This document shows, piece after piece, positions 17,083 through 26,283 of a DNA stretch of 64,000 nucleotides. A model generated the notes under the pieces. That model saw only the letters and a program-made list of their open reading frames with translations. It made no database searches and was not told the origin of the DNA. This DNA comes from Oscillospiraceae bacterium (GTDB lineage: Bacteria > Bacillota > Clostridia > Oscillospirales > Ruminococcaceae), in assembly GCA_017468365.1 (NCBI GenBank), contig JAFUIS010000018.1, positions 124,001-188,000 of the forward strand, written 5' to 3'. How positions within the stretch are numbered: position 1 is the first letter of the stretch; each line of letters starts with the position of its first letter. The translations under genes were made by a program, and so were the position numbers.

Positions 17083-18025
17083 GTGGCTGAGCCCGTTTTT
17101 TTCAAAAGTCAGACCTTCGGCGGCTTCAATAAGGAAGACGTTCTTAAATATATAGATTTTCTCAATGCGGAAAGCTTTGCAAAACAGCAGGAAGCTGAAG
17201 AGGAAATTTCCGCAAAGGAAAAGGAACTTGCGGAAAAAAGCGAAAAGCTTGACGATATCCAGTCCAAATATGACGAGATAATGGCGGCTTATGAGGAACT
17301 TCGCCAGCATTATCTTATGCTTAAAGAGCACAGCGACAATATCGACGCCGAAAACGAAAAACTTAAAGAGCGCTGCGAAATTGCCGAAAAGGAACTTTGC
17401 ATCGAAAAAGAACTTAACCGCCAGCTTGAAGAACGCGTTGCGAACGACAAGCAGAAAGAGGACGAGATCTATCTCAGAGAAAGAAGACTTTCCGCTTCTG
17501 TCGAAAGTGCGGCGGATTCCGCAAAGATGATGCTTGCAACAGCGAAAAACGGCGCACAGAGCATCATTGACGAAGCACAGAGCAGTGCGGATTCCGTAAA
17601 TGCGGAAATTGATGCTTTTAAGATCGAACTTGAAAAGACAAAGAGCTTTATGGAAGATTCTCTTGCGGTACTCAGCCAGAGACTTGAATATATCGGAAAA
17701 ACCGCCGATTCCGCAAAAATTTCTTCCGAAGGAAGAACCGCTAAACTTGCAGAGATCCAGACCAAATATGAGGAACTTGTTGCTGAAAACGAAAACCGCG
17801 CCGAGCTCCTTAAAAAACGCTTTTTTCAGTGAGCCGCCAAAACAGCCAACGGTGAAAGCTTCCGTTCAAGCTGCAGGCGGCGAAGCCGAAGCTCCGCAGC
17901 CGGTAAGAAAACAGCCGACACAGATAATCAAAAAACCGGTTACTGCCATTCGCAGAAAACCGAAGCCGGCAAGTTTTTCCGACGGGGTAAGGAGCCTTTT
18001 GAAAGCCATAACAAGAATGATGTGA
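17083..18025 (+). pseudogene. DivIVA-like coiled-coil protein with a shifted 3' end
   Basis: DivIVA-family proteins bind curved membrane or septa through an N-terminal domain and oligomerise by coiled coils. The frame from the GTG at 17083 (GGAGAG upstream) gives 249 residues. It opens with the family-like FKSQTFGGFNKEDVLKYIDFLN and continues as a long coiled coil rich in Glu, Lys and Ala, stopping at TGA 17830-17832. The plus-one frame then carries about 64 more codons (SEPPKQPTVKAS to LLKAITRMM) ending at 18025. That tail has natural composition, and a terminator follows directly. Removing one T from the T6 run at 17820-17827 joins the two parts. Either a real frameshift, a slippage site or a sequence error is possible; the 249-residue product may still work. 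Confidence 0.75.
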
Positions 18026-18030
18026 TTTTT

Positions 18031-18060
18031 CTGACCGGAAGATTTTCCGGTCAGATTTTT
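18031..18060 (+). terminator. Intrinsic terminator after the DivIVA-like gene
   Basis: Perfect 10-bp stem ctgaccggaa (18031-18040) with ttccggtcag (18045-18054), then ATTTTT. Confidence 0.88.
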
Positions 18061-18080
18061 AAACAGTAAGGAGAATATAA

Positions 18081-19205
18081 TTGGAAAAACTCAGAATATC
18101 CTGTCCCTGCCTTTTGGGACTTGAAAGCGTGCTTTCCGGCGAAATGAAACGCATGGGCGCACAGAATATCGTTGCCGAAGACGGAAGAGTTACTTTTGAG
18201 GGAACTTTTGAAGATGCAGCAGCGGCAAACCTTCGCCTTCGCACAGCGGAAAGAGTTCAGATAATCGTTGCGGAGTTTGAGGCAAGAAGCTATGAAGAGC
18301 TTTTTCAGGGCACTCTTGCGGCACCCTGGGAAGAATTTATCGGCAGAAAAGACGCTTTTCCGGTAAAGGGAAGAACCGTTCGCAGCCAGCTTTACAGCAT
18401 GTCCGACTGCCAGTCCATTATCAAAAAAGCTGTTTGCAAACACCTTGAGGGAGTTTATCACCAGAGCTGGTTCGAAGAAACCGGTGCTACCGTTCAGATC
18501 CAGTTCATGATACTTAAAGATAAGGTCCGCCTTATGCTCGATACTTCCGGCACCGGACTTCATAAGCGCGGTTACAGAAGAAATTCCGTTGCGGCGCCGA
18601 TAAAAGAGACCATTGCCGCCGGAATTGCGGACCTTGCGCATATCTATCCGGACAGCGTTGTTTGTGACCCCATGTGCGGTTCCGGAACTCTTCTTATCGA
18701 ATCCGCAATGAAGGCGCTCAACATTGCTCCCGGACTTAACAGACATTTTGCCGCGGAACAGTGGGGATGCTGGCCTTCTGAAACCTGGCAGCATCAGCGC
18801 AGCGCCTGTCTTGACGAAATAAGACGCGACGCAACTTTTGTGGGTTACGGTTCCGATATCGACCCGGAAGCTATCCGCCTTTCCATTGAAAACGCGAACA
18901 ACGCCGGAGTCGGTTCGAGACTTCATTTTGAGCAGAAGAACATGAAAAACTTTACTTTCCCGGAAGCGGAAAAGAAGCTTATCGTTCTTTGCAACCCGCC
19001 TTACGGCGAAAGACTTCTCGACATTAAAGAGGCGGAAGAACTTTATCGCCAGCTTGGAAAAGTTCTTACCATGGACGAGGGAAGAAGCTTTGCGATAATC
19101 TCTCCCCACGAGGAATTTGAAAGCCTTTTTGGAAAGAAAGCAGACAAACGCAGAAAACTTTATAACGGCATGATAAAATGCCAGCTTTACATGTATTACA
19201 AATGA
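18081..19205 (+). CDS. THUMP-domain rRNA guanine-N2 methyltransferase, RlmL/YpsC type
   Basis: Protein of 374 residues. An N-terminal ferredoxin-like/THUMP RNA-binding region covers about 1-155, followed by a Rossmann methyltransferase. The SAM motif DPMCGSGTLLIE is near 198 and the catalytic NPPYGE motif near 308, diagnostic for N-methylation of a base. The family modifies a guanine of 23S rRNA. The start is TTG at 18081 behind AAGGAGA. Its stop overlaps the next start (ATGA), so both methyltransferases are translationally coupled. Confidence 0.9.
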   Translation: MEKLRISCPCLLGLESVLSGEMKRMGAQNIVAEDGRVTFEGTFEDAAAANLRLRTAERVQIIVAEFEARSYEELFQGTLAAPWEEFIGRKDAFPVKGRTVRSQLYSMSDCQSIIKKAVCKHLEGVYHQSWFEETGATVQIQFMILKDKVRLMLDTSGTGLHKRGYRRNSVAAPIKETIAAGIADLAHIYPDSVVCDPMCGSGTLLIESAMKALNIAPGLNRHFAAEQWGCWPSETWQHQRSACLDEIRRDATFVGYGSDIDPEAIRLSIENANNAGVGSRLHFEQKNMKNFTFPEAEKKLIVLCNPPYGERLLDIKEAEELYRQLGKVLTMDEGRSFAIISPHEEFESLFGKKADKRRKLYNGMIKCQLYMYYK

Positions 19206-19987
19206 TGAAAAACGAAAGCAAAACTCTTTATATCCCGCTTTACGGAAAGGCGCTTGTGAGCCGAAAAGGGATAATTTTGAGCGATAAAAAAGCGGAAGAA
19301 ATCTGGGGAAAAGAAAGTTTTTTGCTTAAAGGCAAAAGCCGTTCGAAATGGCTCGCTTATTTTATGGGAATGAGAGCGGCGGTCATCGACGGTTGGGTGA
19401 GCAAAAAACTTGAGGAAAGCCCCGAAAGCGTTGTTATCCACGTGGGATGCGGACTTGATTCCAGAATTGAACGAGTGAAAGCACCCTGTTCCGTTTGGTA
19501 CGACGTTGACCTTCCGGAAGTTATTGCGGTGAGAAAAGAATATTTTTCGGAGGATGAAAAATACAGAATGCTCGGCGCTTCCGCTATGGAAACAAATTGG
19601 GTGAAAGAACTTACGAAAGCGGAAAACGCAGTGCTCGTTCTTGAGGGAGTGAGCATGTATCTTTCGGAAAAGGCGATAAAAAACCTTTTTGAAGCGATGA
19701 GCGAAAAGTTCGGAAAGGTGAAAATTGTCATGGACGTTTATACCGAACTTGCGGTGAAGATGTCAAAATACAAAAATCCCATAAAAGACGTGGGCGCGGG
19801 AGCAACTTTCGGAACTTCTGAGCACGGGATTTTCGAAAACGAAAAGATCCGCTTTTGCGGAGAGCTTTGTATGACTCCGGACGGGATGATAAACGAACTT
19901 TCGGGTTTTGAAAAAGCGTTTTTCAAAAAGATGTTTGCCGGAAAGTTCGCGAAAAAGCTTTACAAGATTTTTACTTATGAAAATTAA
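19202..19987 (+). CDS. Leucine carboxyl methyltransferase-like (TcmP-type) SAM methyltransferase
   Basis: Protein of 261 residues. The SAM motif VIHVGCGLDSR is near 78-88, followed by YDVDLPEVI and VLEGVSMYL, the pattern of the LCM/TcmP family that methylates carboxyl or hydroxyl groups. In gut Clostridia such genes are common and uncharacterised. The ATG at 19202 overlaps the rlmL stop by four bases; a second ATG at 19205 is also possible. The substrate is unknown. Confidence 0.85.
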   Translation: MMKNESKTLYIPLYGKALVSRKGIILSDKKAEEIWGKESFLLKGKSRSKWLAYFMGMRAAVIDGWVSKKLEESPESVVIHVGCGLDSRIERVKAPCSVWYDVDLPEVIAVRKEYFSEDEKYRMLGASAMETNWVKELTKAENAVLVLEGVSMYLSEKAIKNLFEAMSEKFGKVKIVMDVYTELAVKMSKYKNPIKDVGAGATFGTSEHGIFENEKIRFCGELCMTPDGMINELSGFEKAFFKKMFAGKFAKKLYKIFTYEN

Positions 19988-20010
19988 AAAAGCGCATCAT
20001 AAAAAGGAAA

Positions 20011-20042
20011 AACCCCTGCGGCTTTGCCGCAGGGGTTTTTGT
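20011..20042. terminator. Bidirectional terminator
   Basis: Stem aacccctgcggc (20011-20022) with gccgcaggggtt (20026-20037) flanked by A and T runs, between convergent genes. Confidence 0.92.
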
Positions 20043-20046
20043 TTTT

Positions 20047-20676
20047 TTAGCTGAGTTTTGTTTTGAGCACAGTGAGCACCAGAACTTTTTCTGCGCCTTT
20101 TTCATAAAGGGTGTTCGAGCATTCCAAAGCGGTGGAACCGGTGGTATAGATATCGTCGATGAGAAGGACGGTCTTTCCCGATACGGAAGATTCGGCTTTG
20201 AAGGCGCCGACAAGGTTAAGGCGGCGTTCGTCGTAAGAGAGTTTGTGCTGTTTTTCGGTTTCGCGTATCTTTTTGAGCACCGAAGGTTCAAAAGGAATTT
20301 CGGCAAAGGCACAGAACTCTTTTGAAAGTTCCGCAAGGCGGGAATTTTCGTTTTTGAAAGAGGGAACGCAGACCGCGATATCTATCTTTTCCCCGGAAAA
20401 TTTTTTGAAAGCGGAAAGAAGCCAATCGCAGATTGTGTCGCGGCAGAAATCGTAGTTTTCACCAAATTTATAGCAGACGACGGTTTCTTTTGCGGGGCCG
20501 TCATAGTAATATGCGCAGGAAAGATTTTCCGGAGGAATCACCGCGGGCAAAAGTTTTTCGGCGCAGTTTTTGCAAAGGCAGTTTCCGCGGACGTTTTTTC
20601 CGCAGGATACGCAGCGATAGGTGAAAAACGAAGCCAGATACCGGCGGAGGAAATAGAGATTTTTTAAAAGATTCAT
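20047..20676 (-). CDS. comF: ComF-family phosphoribosyltransferase-like protein
   Basis: Protein of 209 residues. An N-terminal Cys cluster (CVSCGK and CLCKNC), likely binding zinc, precedes a type I PRTase fold with the PRPP-loop VLLIDDIYTTGSTA near 175-188. ComF proteins support DNA uptake in competent bacteria, but their exact reaction is unclear. The chosen ATG at 20676 lies just after a terminator and lacks a strong ribosome site. The frame is open to 20742, inside the upstream gene, so the start is uncertain. Confidence 0.85.
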   Translation of the reverse strand: MNLLKNLYFLRRYLASFFTYRCVSCGKNVRGNCLCKNCAEKLLPAVIPPENLSCAYYYDGPAKETVVCYKFGENYDFCRDTICDWLLSAFKKFSGEKIDIAVCVPSFKNENSRLAELSKEFCAFAEIPFEPSVLKKIRETEKQHKLSYDERRLNLVGAFKAESSVSGKTVLLIDDIYTTGSTALECSNTLYEKGAEKVLVLTVLKTKLS

Positions 20677-20691
20677 TGTGTCACTTTTAAA

Positions 20692-20722
20692 AAAAGCCGC
20701 GGTTTGCGCGGCTTTTTTTATG
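20692..20722 (-). terminator. Terminator between the amidase gene and comF
   Basis: Reading the minus strand, aaagccgcg and cgcggcttt form a stem followed by T residues. It directly follows the amidase stop codon and may attenuate comF, which has no obvious promoter of its own. Confidence 0.7.
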
Positions 20723-23152
20723 TCAGTTGTCGACGATTTCAAGGACCGCTTTTGTTACGGCAAGGGCGGTTTTCTGGATATCGGCGGGGTCGATAAGGCT
20801 TTCAAGCTCTTTGGGGTTAGAAACAAAACCGACTTCGAGCATTACGGCAGGACAAATGGTAAGGCGGGTGACGGAATAATAATCCTGAACGGCGCCTTCG
20901 TTGTCGCGTTTTGTTTCGGCGCTTATATAATCGCAAAGCTTTTTGGAAAATTCGGCGCTGTGGTCGAAGTGATAATAGACGTAGGTTCCACACCAGAGGT
21001 TAGCATTGGAACTTTCGGCAATGGAGTTTGCGTGGCAGCAGATATATACGTCGCAAAGAGCGTATCTTGCGGGATCGGTGCGGCCGTAGGTATCAAGCTT
21101 TTCGTCGAAAGTGGTGAGAACAAGGGTTTCTGCACCAAGGTTTTCAAGAGCTTCGGCAATGGCCATGGTGTTGGCGATATTTATCTGGGCTTCGTTGACG
21201 CCTTTTTCACCGGCAACGCTGAGTGCGCCCGGATCGGGTCCGCCGTGACCTGCACAGACGGCAACTTTTATTCCGGAAAGAGGTTTTTCGGTGTTGTCGG
21301 AAAGCTTCGGAACGGGGGTGAGAACAAGGGAAAAACTGTTGTTTTCGGGATCGGTGAAAATATCCCAGCCCCAAAGGGAAACTTTTGAGAAGATTTTTAC
21401 GGTGATTGAACCGTCGCCGTTATCCACCGGATTTATGCGGTACATAAGGTTCGAGGAGGTATCGGTGGAGGAAAAATCGCTCCATTCGGTGTCATAAAGA
21501 GTAAGGGAAAAAGTTTTTCCGCTGATTTTTCCGCTGAAAGCCGGAATGGAATCGGAGGTGAAAACAAGTTTTTCGTGGTCGGGGGCAATTTCTCTTTTTG
21601 CGGAAGAGATATGCTTTATGGGGTCGATATTACCAGTGAGAACGTCTATTTGGGAGGATTTCATGTATCCGCCGCTTGAAAGTTTGTACCAGCCGTTTTC
21701 GGTGATTTCTGTGACGGCGGAGGTGCATCCGGTGCGAAGGGTGGTGAGGTAGTTTCCTTTTTCGGAAGCTTCTTTTTCAACGCCCGCAAGTTCGCAGTTT
21801 GCCATTATTGAAAGGGTGGCTTCTTCGCCGACGTGATAGATATTTCCGGCGCTTTCAAAGTTTGTGGTGATGCCTTTATATTTGAGAGTATAGGAAACTT
21901 TTCCGAGGTCGGTGACTTCGTTCGAAGGATAGCTTCCGGAAAGGTCGATCTTTCCGGTGAAGGTTGCGGGAACTCCCGGGTCGGCATATCTTGCCTGTTC
22001 GAGAAGGACGACTTTTTCACCGACTTTCGCGGTGACTTTTGCTCCGGAAGGTCCGACGCAGGAAAGAGTCACAACGGAAGAATCCGGAGAAATCACTTTA
22101 TCCGCAGAAGGCGAAAGGGAAGTGAGCTTTGAAGTGGTGGAAGTTCCGCCGGAAGAACCGGAATTTCGGGTGAGGGTGACGGAAAGGGTTTTTTCGTCCT
22201 GGGTGAAATTAAAGGTTTTTCCTTTTTTCGGAACTTCGACGGTGACGGCGAAAAGTCCGCCGCTGCTGATGCGTTCCACCTCTTCACCGTTGAGATAAAG
22301 GGGAGAATCCGGATCGGATGTTCCGAAAATCGTATATTTTTCGGTGGAGATATTAAGTTTTGATTTTGTGGGGCGGGTTATGGCGAATTCTTGGGAAACG
22401 GAAAAATCCGCATAGTCGGTAAGCGCGGTGTTTTTAAAACTTTCGGTAAGAAAACTTCCGCTGCCGAAGGCGTTTTTTGAAAGGGCGGAATAATCGCTTA
22501 CGCAAAAGCCGGCACCGTGGGTGTTATTTATGAGATACTGATTGTTGAGTTCATAACGGTCGCCGTAAAAATCGCCTTTTGTTGTAGGGGTAAGGACCTT
22601 TGAAAGGTCGTTTACAGTGGTGATTTCAGCACCGGGGAAAAGGCTTTTTATTTCAAGAAGGTATTCTTCGTAGCCGTTTTCGGAATGACAGGAAAGAAGG
22701 TTTTCGGCAAAAACTCCGCCGAAAAGCTCTTTTTCATAAAGAGCGGCTGCAGAGGAAAAATCTTCGCCGAAGGGAAGATAGAGCGAAATATTTTCGGGGT
22801 CGGTTTTTTCGGCAAGGGAAGAAAGGGATTCTTCCGAAAGGGAAAAATCGGCGATTATATTTGCACCGCCATCGACTTTTTCAATAAGGGAATCGTCTAT
22901 CATGAGATAAAAGACGAAGTCCACCGGAACGGCAGAAGAAAGTTTTTTATAGAAAGAAAGAGAATCTTCGCCGCGAAGGTCAACGGCGATTCCGTCAAAA
23001 CCTTTTTCGAGAGCATAGCCGATTATTTCATCGGTGTTCTTTTCATCCGGTGACACGGTAAAAAGGCGCAGAGCATCTTCTGCGCCAAAGGCGGTTATTG
23101 CCATGATGAAAACCATGGAGAAGGCGAAAATGAGAGATAACAGCTTTTTCAA
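20723..23152 (-). CDS. Large secreted N-acetylmuramoyl-L-alanine amidase
   Basis: Protein of 809 residues with a signal peptide (KKLLSLIFAFSMVFIMAITAFGAED). It cleaves the bond between MurNAc and the stem peptide. The C-terminal 190 residues are Amidase_3: VAVCAGHGGPDPGA carries the first zinc His, CHANS the second, and VMLEVGFVSNP the catalytic Glu. The 600 residues ahead include a TIM-barrel-like start (FDGIAVDLRGEDS) and beta-rich modules with an SH3-like segment (NGWYKLSSGGYMKSSQID). The start is TTG at 23152 with GGAGGAA ahead, overlapping the preceding stop by four bases. It may act in sporulation or daughter-cell separation. Confidence 0.85.
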   Translation of the reverse strand: MKKLLSLIFAFSMVFIMAITAFGAEDALRLFTVSPDEKNTDEIIGYALEKGFDGIAVDLRGEDSLSFYKKLSSAVPVDFVFYLMIDDSLIEKVDGGANIIADFSLSEESLSSLAEKTDPENISLYLPFGEDFSSAAALYEKELFGGVFAENLLSCHSENGYEEYLLEIKSLFPGAEITTVNDLSKVLTPTTKGDFYGDRYELNNQYLINNTHGAGFCVSDYSALSKNAFGSGSFLTESFKNTALTDYADFSVSQEFAITRPTKSKLNISTEKYTIFGTSDPDSPLYLNGEEVERISSGGLFAVTVEVPKKGKTFNFTQDEKTLSVTLTRNSGSSGGTSTTSKLTSLSPSADKVISPDSSVVTLSCVGPSGAKVTAKVGEKVVLLEQARYADPGVPATFTGKIDLSGSYPSNEVTDLGKVSYTLKYKGITTNFESAGNIYHVGEEATLSIMANCELAGVEKEASEKGNYLTTLRTGCTSAVTEITENGWYKLSSGGYMKSSQIDVLTGNIDPIKHISSAKREIAPDHEKLVFTSDSIPAFSGKISGKTFSLTLYDTEWSDFSSTDTSSNLMYRINPVDNGDGSITVKIFSKVSLWGWDIFTDPENNSFSLVLTPVPKLSDNTEKPLSGIKVAVCAGHGGPDPGALSVAGEKGVNEAQINIANTMAIAEALENLGAETLVLTTFDEKLDTYGRTDPARYALCDVYICCHANSIAESSNANLWCGTYVYYHFDHSAEFSKKLCDYISAETKRDNEGAVQDYYSVTRLTICPAVMLEVGFVSNPKELESLIDPADIQKTALAVTKAVLEIVDN

Positions 23153-23370
23153 ATCTTGAATTCCTCCGGGTCAAAATCGGGAAGTTCGGGTGCCTTTGGA
23201 TGGGGTATTCTTAAAAGCGGATCGTAACTGAATTTTCTGCAATGGAAGCCTTTATCCACGACGCCTTTTTTTCGGCAAAGGACGCTTTTTCCGTCGGCGG
23301 AAACAAAACCCTCGGAGCAATATTCGCAGCGGGGTTCGATATTTTTATCGAAAAATTTTTTATCAAACAT
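23149..23370 (-). CDS. Small Cys-rich (zinc ribbon-like) protein
   Basis: Protein of 73 residues with CEYC near 16-19, then LCRKKG and FHCRKF, a four-Cys pattern able to bind zinc. The C terminus is proline and acid rich (HPKAPELPDFDPEEF). No characterised family is recognised. It is coupled to the amidase: its TGA overlaps the amidase TTG start by four bases. The frame is open further upstream to 23412, but the ATG at 23370 gives a natural N terminus. Confidence 0.68.
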   Translation of the reverse strand: MFDKKFFDKNIEPRCEYCSEGFVSADGKSVLCRKKGVVDKGFHCRKFSYDPLLRIPHPKAPELPDFDPEEFKI

Positions 23371-23415
23371 AGTCTTTACCTCTGTTTTGGGATTACAACT
23401 ATATTGTAACATAAG

Positions 23416-24555
23416 TTATTTTATTTGGCTATGCTTAAATTCCTTAAATTTATACTTTATTCGGCTAAAAAGAGGTTCTTTTTCGCTTTTTTGGGGAACG
23501 AGCGAAAGAAGAAAAAGCGACGCCATGCAAAGAAGGCTTACCGCGGCGGGTGCCGAAGCAGAAAGAACTGCTTCGAAGGCGTTTCCGCGGACGGAAAAGA
23601 CTTCGGCAGAATCGGTTGAAAAGAGAAGGAAAAGCCGAAGGAATCCGGCCGTGAACGCGGCATGGAAAAAGCGGGAAACTATGAAAGGCAAGAGCGGGAT
23701 TTTTGATTTTTCTGTGACAGAAGCGACCTGGAGCATCACCGAAATTCCGGAAAAGGAACAAAGAGCGCCGGCAGCTATTATTCCAACGAAGCCGGGAATA
23801 TTTCCGGCGGAAAGGACGCCGGAGGTAACTTCGAAAAAGCCGAAGAAAAGAGATTTGATAATCGGATTTTCGGAAAGGCGGGAAAATAGATTTCCGCTTT
23901 GAAAAATTTCGAGAGCGCCGAAGGAAAGAACGATGAAGGCGCACATATTGAAACAGTTTTCGGCGGCGGAAATTACCGATTCGACGAAAACCGAAGCACC
24001 GTCAGAGCGGCAGATATTGGAGAAAGCACTTTCAGAGGAGGATTTTTTTATTGAAAAAGAAAGAAAAAGAGCCATGAGCAAAAGCGAAAGAAGCTGGGCA
24101 AAAAGGATGAGAAAACCGATTTTTGCACTTTTGAAAATTCCTGTTCCCACTGCGGAAATGACGAAAGGCGGACCGGCATTGACGCAGTAGCAGAGCATTT
24201 TTGAGGCGGTTTTTCGGTCGAGAGAACCTTCAGAAACAAGGTCGCTTATGCATTTTGCACCGGTGGGATATCCGCCGATGAGGGAAGAAAAAAGCGCGGC
24301 GGCGGAACTGGAAGGGATTTTAAAAAGCTTTGTGAGCGGCCGCAAAAGAAAGGCAAAAGCTTCGGAAAGGGAGCTTTTGCAGATATAGACAGAAAGAACC
24401 ATAAAAGGAAAAAGTGAAGGGATAACAGAAAGGGAACAGACGGAAAGACCTTTTCGCACCCCTTCGGAAAGGTCGGAACTTTTTAAAAGAAGCATCATCC
24501 CAAGAGAAAAAGCAAGGGCGGCGGAAAGAAAACGGCTTTTTGGCAGAAGGAACAC
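23416..24555 (-). CDS. YlbJ-like sporulation membrane protein
   Basis: Protein of 379 residues with about eight to ten hydrophobic segments and nucleoside-recognition (Gate) motifs: LIGGYPTGAKCISDL near 92-106 and CVNAGPPFVISAVGTG near 127-142. YlbJ proteins are needed for spore formation in Bacillus. The start appears to be GTG at 24555 with a poor ribosome site, so an internal start is possible. It lies 45 bases upstream of the Cys-rich protein and amidase genes, which could form an operon with it. Confidence 0.82.
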   Translation of the reverse strand: MFLLPKSRFLSAALAFSLGMMLLLKSSDLSEGVRKGLSVCSLSVIPSLFPFMVLSVYICKSSLSEAFAFLLRPLTKLFKIPSSSAAALFSSLIGGYPTGAKCISDLVSEGSLDRKTASKMLCYCVNAGPPFVISAVGTGIFKSAKIGFLILFAQLLSLLLMALFLSFSIKKSSSESAFSNICRSDGASVFVESVISAAENCFNMCAFIVLSFGALEIFQSGNLFSRLSENPIIKSLFFGFFEVTSGVLSAGNIPGFVGIIAAGALCSFSGISVMLQVASVTEKSKIPLLPFIVSRFFHAAFTAGFLRLFLLFSTDSAEVFSVRGNAFEAVLSASAPAAVSLLCMASLFLLSLVPQKSEKEPLFSRIKYKFKEFKHSQIK

Positions 24556-24588
24556 CTCATTTCGGCAAAAACGGTTTTATAAGGCGGC

Positions 24589-24617
24589 TTGATAGAAAAG
24601 CCGCGTTATGATATAGT
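24589..24617 (+). promoter_or_regulatory. Strong promoter of the toroid lipoprotein
   Basis: TTGATA (24589-24594), 17 bases, extended minus-10 TGA-TATAGT (24609-24617). An inverted repeat gcggctt...aagccgc (24584-24604) spans the minus-35 box and might be an operator. Confidence 0.75.
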
Positions 24618-24665
24618 AATGTTATGAAAAACATTGCCCGTTTAGAAAAGGAGGAGGAATCTGTT

Positions 24666-25616
24666 TTGAAAAAAGTACTTGCGGTTTTTATAATTCTCTG
24701 TCTTTTTCTTTCTGCCTGCGGCAGTGAAAAAATCGGAACGGATTACGATTTTTCAGAAGTTAAGGAAGCGACGATGAAAAATATCATCGAAAGCGCGCCT
24801 AATCCGGGACACAACAGCATAAACGGCGAATGGTCGGTTATGGTCGCAGCAAGATACGGCGCCGAAGTTCCGGAAGGCTGGTTCGATATTTATTACGACA
24901 ACCTTTGCAATACTCTTATTGAAAACGGTGGGGAACTGAGCGGAACAAAGCACAGTAACTATTCGAGAGCGGTGCTTACTCTTACCGCAACCGGAAAAGA
25001 CCCGACGAACGTAGCGGGATATGACCTTTTTGAAACTTACAGTGATTTTGAAAGAGTTTCTCACCAGGGAATTCCCGGAAGCATTTTTGCACTTATATCC
25101 CTTGACAGTATCGGCTATGAGCCGGAAGGCGTTGACAGACAGATATTTATCGACCATATCCTTTCGGAGGAATATGAAGGCGGCGGCTGGGCGCTTAAAG
25201 GCGAAAACCCGGACGTTGACATAACCGCTCAGGTTATCCAGGCCTTTGCGCCTTATTACGGAAAAGATGAAGAAGTAACCGCGGCAGTTGACAGAGCGGT
25301 GGCGGTGCTTTCGGAAGTTCAGAAGCCGGACGGCGGATTTTTTGCATGGGAGAGCGAAAACTCCCAGACGGTAGCACAGGTGGGAATTGCCCTTTCTTCC
25401 ATAGGAATCGACATTCGCACCGACGAAAGATTCATCAAAAACGGAAACTGGATATGTTCCTATCTTATGCAGTATTATCTTGGCGACGGAAAATTCTGCC
25501 ATACCCTTGGAATGAACGCCGACCCAATGGCCACCGACCAATGCATGCAGATGTTTGCGGCAATGGAGCTTTTTGAAAAAGGCGAAAGATATTACGATTT
25601 TACAAAAATAGAATAA
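24666..25616 (+). CDS. Lipoprotein with a prenyltransferase/squalene-cyclase-like alpha-toroid
   Basis: Protein of 316 residues. The lipobox LSACG after a hydrophobic leader (KKVLAVFIILCLF) predicts export and lipid anchoring. The mature part resembles the alpha/alpha barrel shared by terpenoid cyclases and cobalamin-binding intrinsic-factor proteins: a repeat with GGWALKG, DITAQVIQAFAPY, PDGGFFAW and SQTVAQVGIAL. No cyclase DXDD motif is seen, so a ligand-binding role is more likely than catalysis. The TTG at 24666 follows AGGAGGAGG; the longer open frame from 24624 would bury the signal peptide. Confidence 0.78.
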   Translation: MKKVLAVFIILCLFLSACGSEKIGTDYDFSEVKEATMKNIIESAPNPGHNSINGEWSVMVAARYGAEVPEGWFDIYYDNLCNTLIENGGELSGTKHSNYSRAVLTLTATGKDPTNVAGYDLFETYSDFERVSHQGIPGSIFALISLDSIGYEPEGVDRQIFIDHILSEEYEGGGWALKGENPDVDITAQVIQAFAPYYGKDEEVTAAVDRAVAVLSEVQKPDGGFFAWESENSQTVAQVGIALSSIGIDIRTDERFIKNGNWICSYLMQYYLGDGKFCHTLGMNADPMATDQCMQMFAAMELFEKGERYYDFTKIE

Positions 25617-25621
25617 AAAAA

Positions 25622-25648
25622 GCCGCCTGCTTTTGCAGGCGGCTTTTT
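25622..25648. terminator. Bidirectional terminator
   Basis: Stem gccgcctgc (25622-25630) with gcaggcggc (25635-25643) and long T and A runs on either side. Confidence 0.92.
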
Positions 25649-25659
25649 TTTATTGCAAT

Positions 25660-26250
25660 TTATTTTTTTGCAAATTTGGGATTTTTCGGGCGTTTTTTCT
25701 TTACGGAATAGCCCATCTGGCCGATTTTTTTGCCCTGGGCAAAATATTCGCCATGAGAATAGAACATGACGCCGGCTTTGCGAAGGTCGAGTTTTCCGTC
25801 TTCCTGGATATATTTATCATCGACCTGAACGGCAACGATTTCGGCAATAAACATATCGTGGCTTCCAAGGTGTTTTACTTCGGTGACCTTGCATTCAAGG
25901 GAAACGGGGCTTTGAGCGATAAGGGGGGCTTTTACCTGAGAAGCGGGAAGGGCGGTGAGTTTCATTTCGGCAAATTTGTCGGTGTCTTTTCCGGAACGGA
26001 CTCCGCAGAAATCCGCCGCGCGAACAAGTTCATCGGTGGTTACGTTGATAACGAATTCGCCGCTTTCGGCGATGAGGTGGTGGCTCCATCTTTCGGGACG
26101 GATGGAAACATAGGTCATTGCGGGAGAGGAGTTGATGATTCCGGTCCAGGCGACGGTGAGAACGTTGGGTTCCTCAACGGTTCCGCAGGATACCAAAGCT
26201 GCGGGAAGAGGAGAAAGAAGAGTTGCGGGTTTCCAGACTTGTTTTGCCAT
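25660..26250 (-). CDS. Flavin reductase-like FMN-binding protein
   Basis: Protein of 196 residues of the flavin reductase-like split-barrel family. Conserved features are NVLTVAWTGIINSSPAMTYV near 29-48, ISIRPERWSHHLI and GEFVINV. In anaerobes these small flavoproteins reduce or carry flavin for partner enzymes. A basic tail (VKKKRPKNPKFAKK) closes it. It is monocistronic with its own promoter and a good GGAGGAAAT site. Confidence 0.85.
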   Translation of the reverse strand: MAKQVWKPATLLSPLPAALVSCGTVEEPNVLTVAWTGIINSSPAMTYVSIRPERWSHHLIAESGEFVINVTTDELVRAADFCGVRSGKDTDKFAEMKLTALPASQVKAPLIAQSPVSLECKVTEVKHLGSHDMFIAEIVAVQVDDKYIQEDGKLDLRKAGVMFYSHGEYFAQGKKIGQMGYSVKKKRPKNPKFAKK

Positions 26251-26283
26251 AATTTCCTCCGTTGTTAAAAAAGATAATAATAT

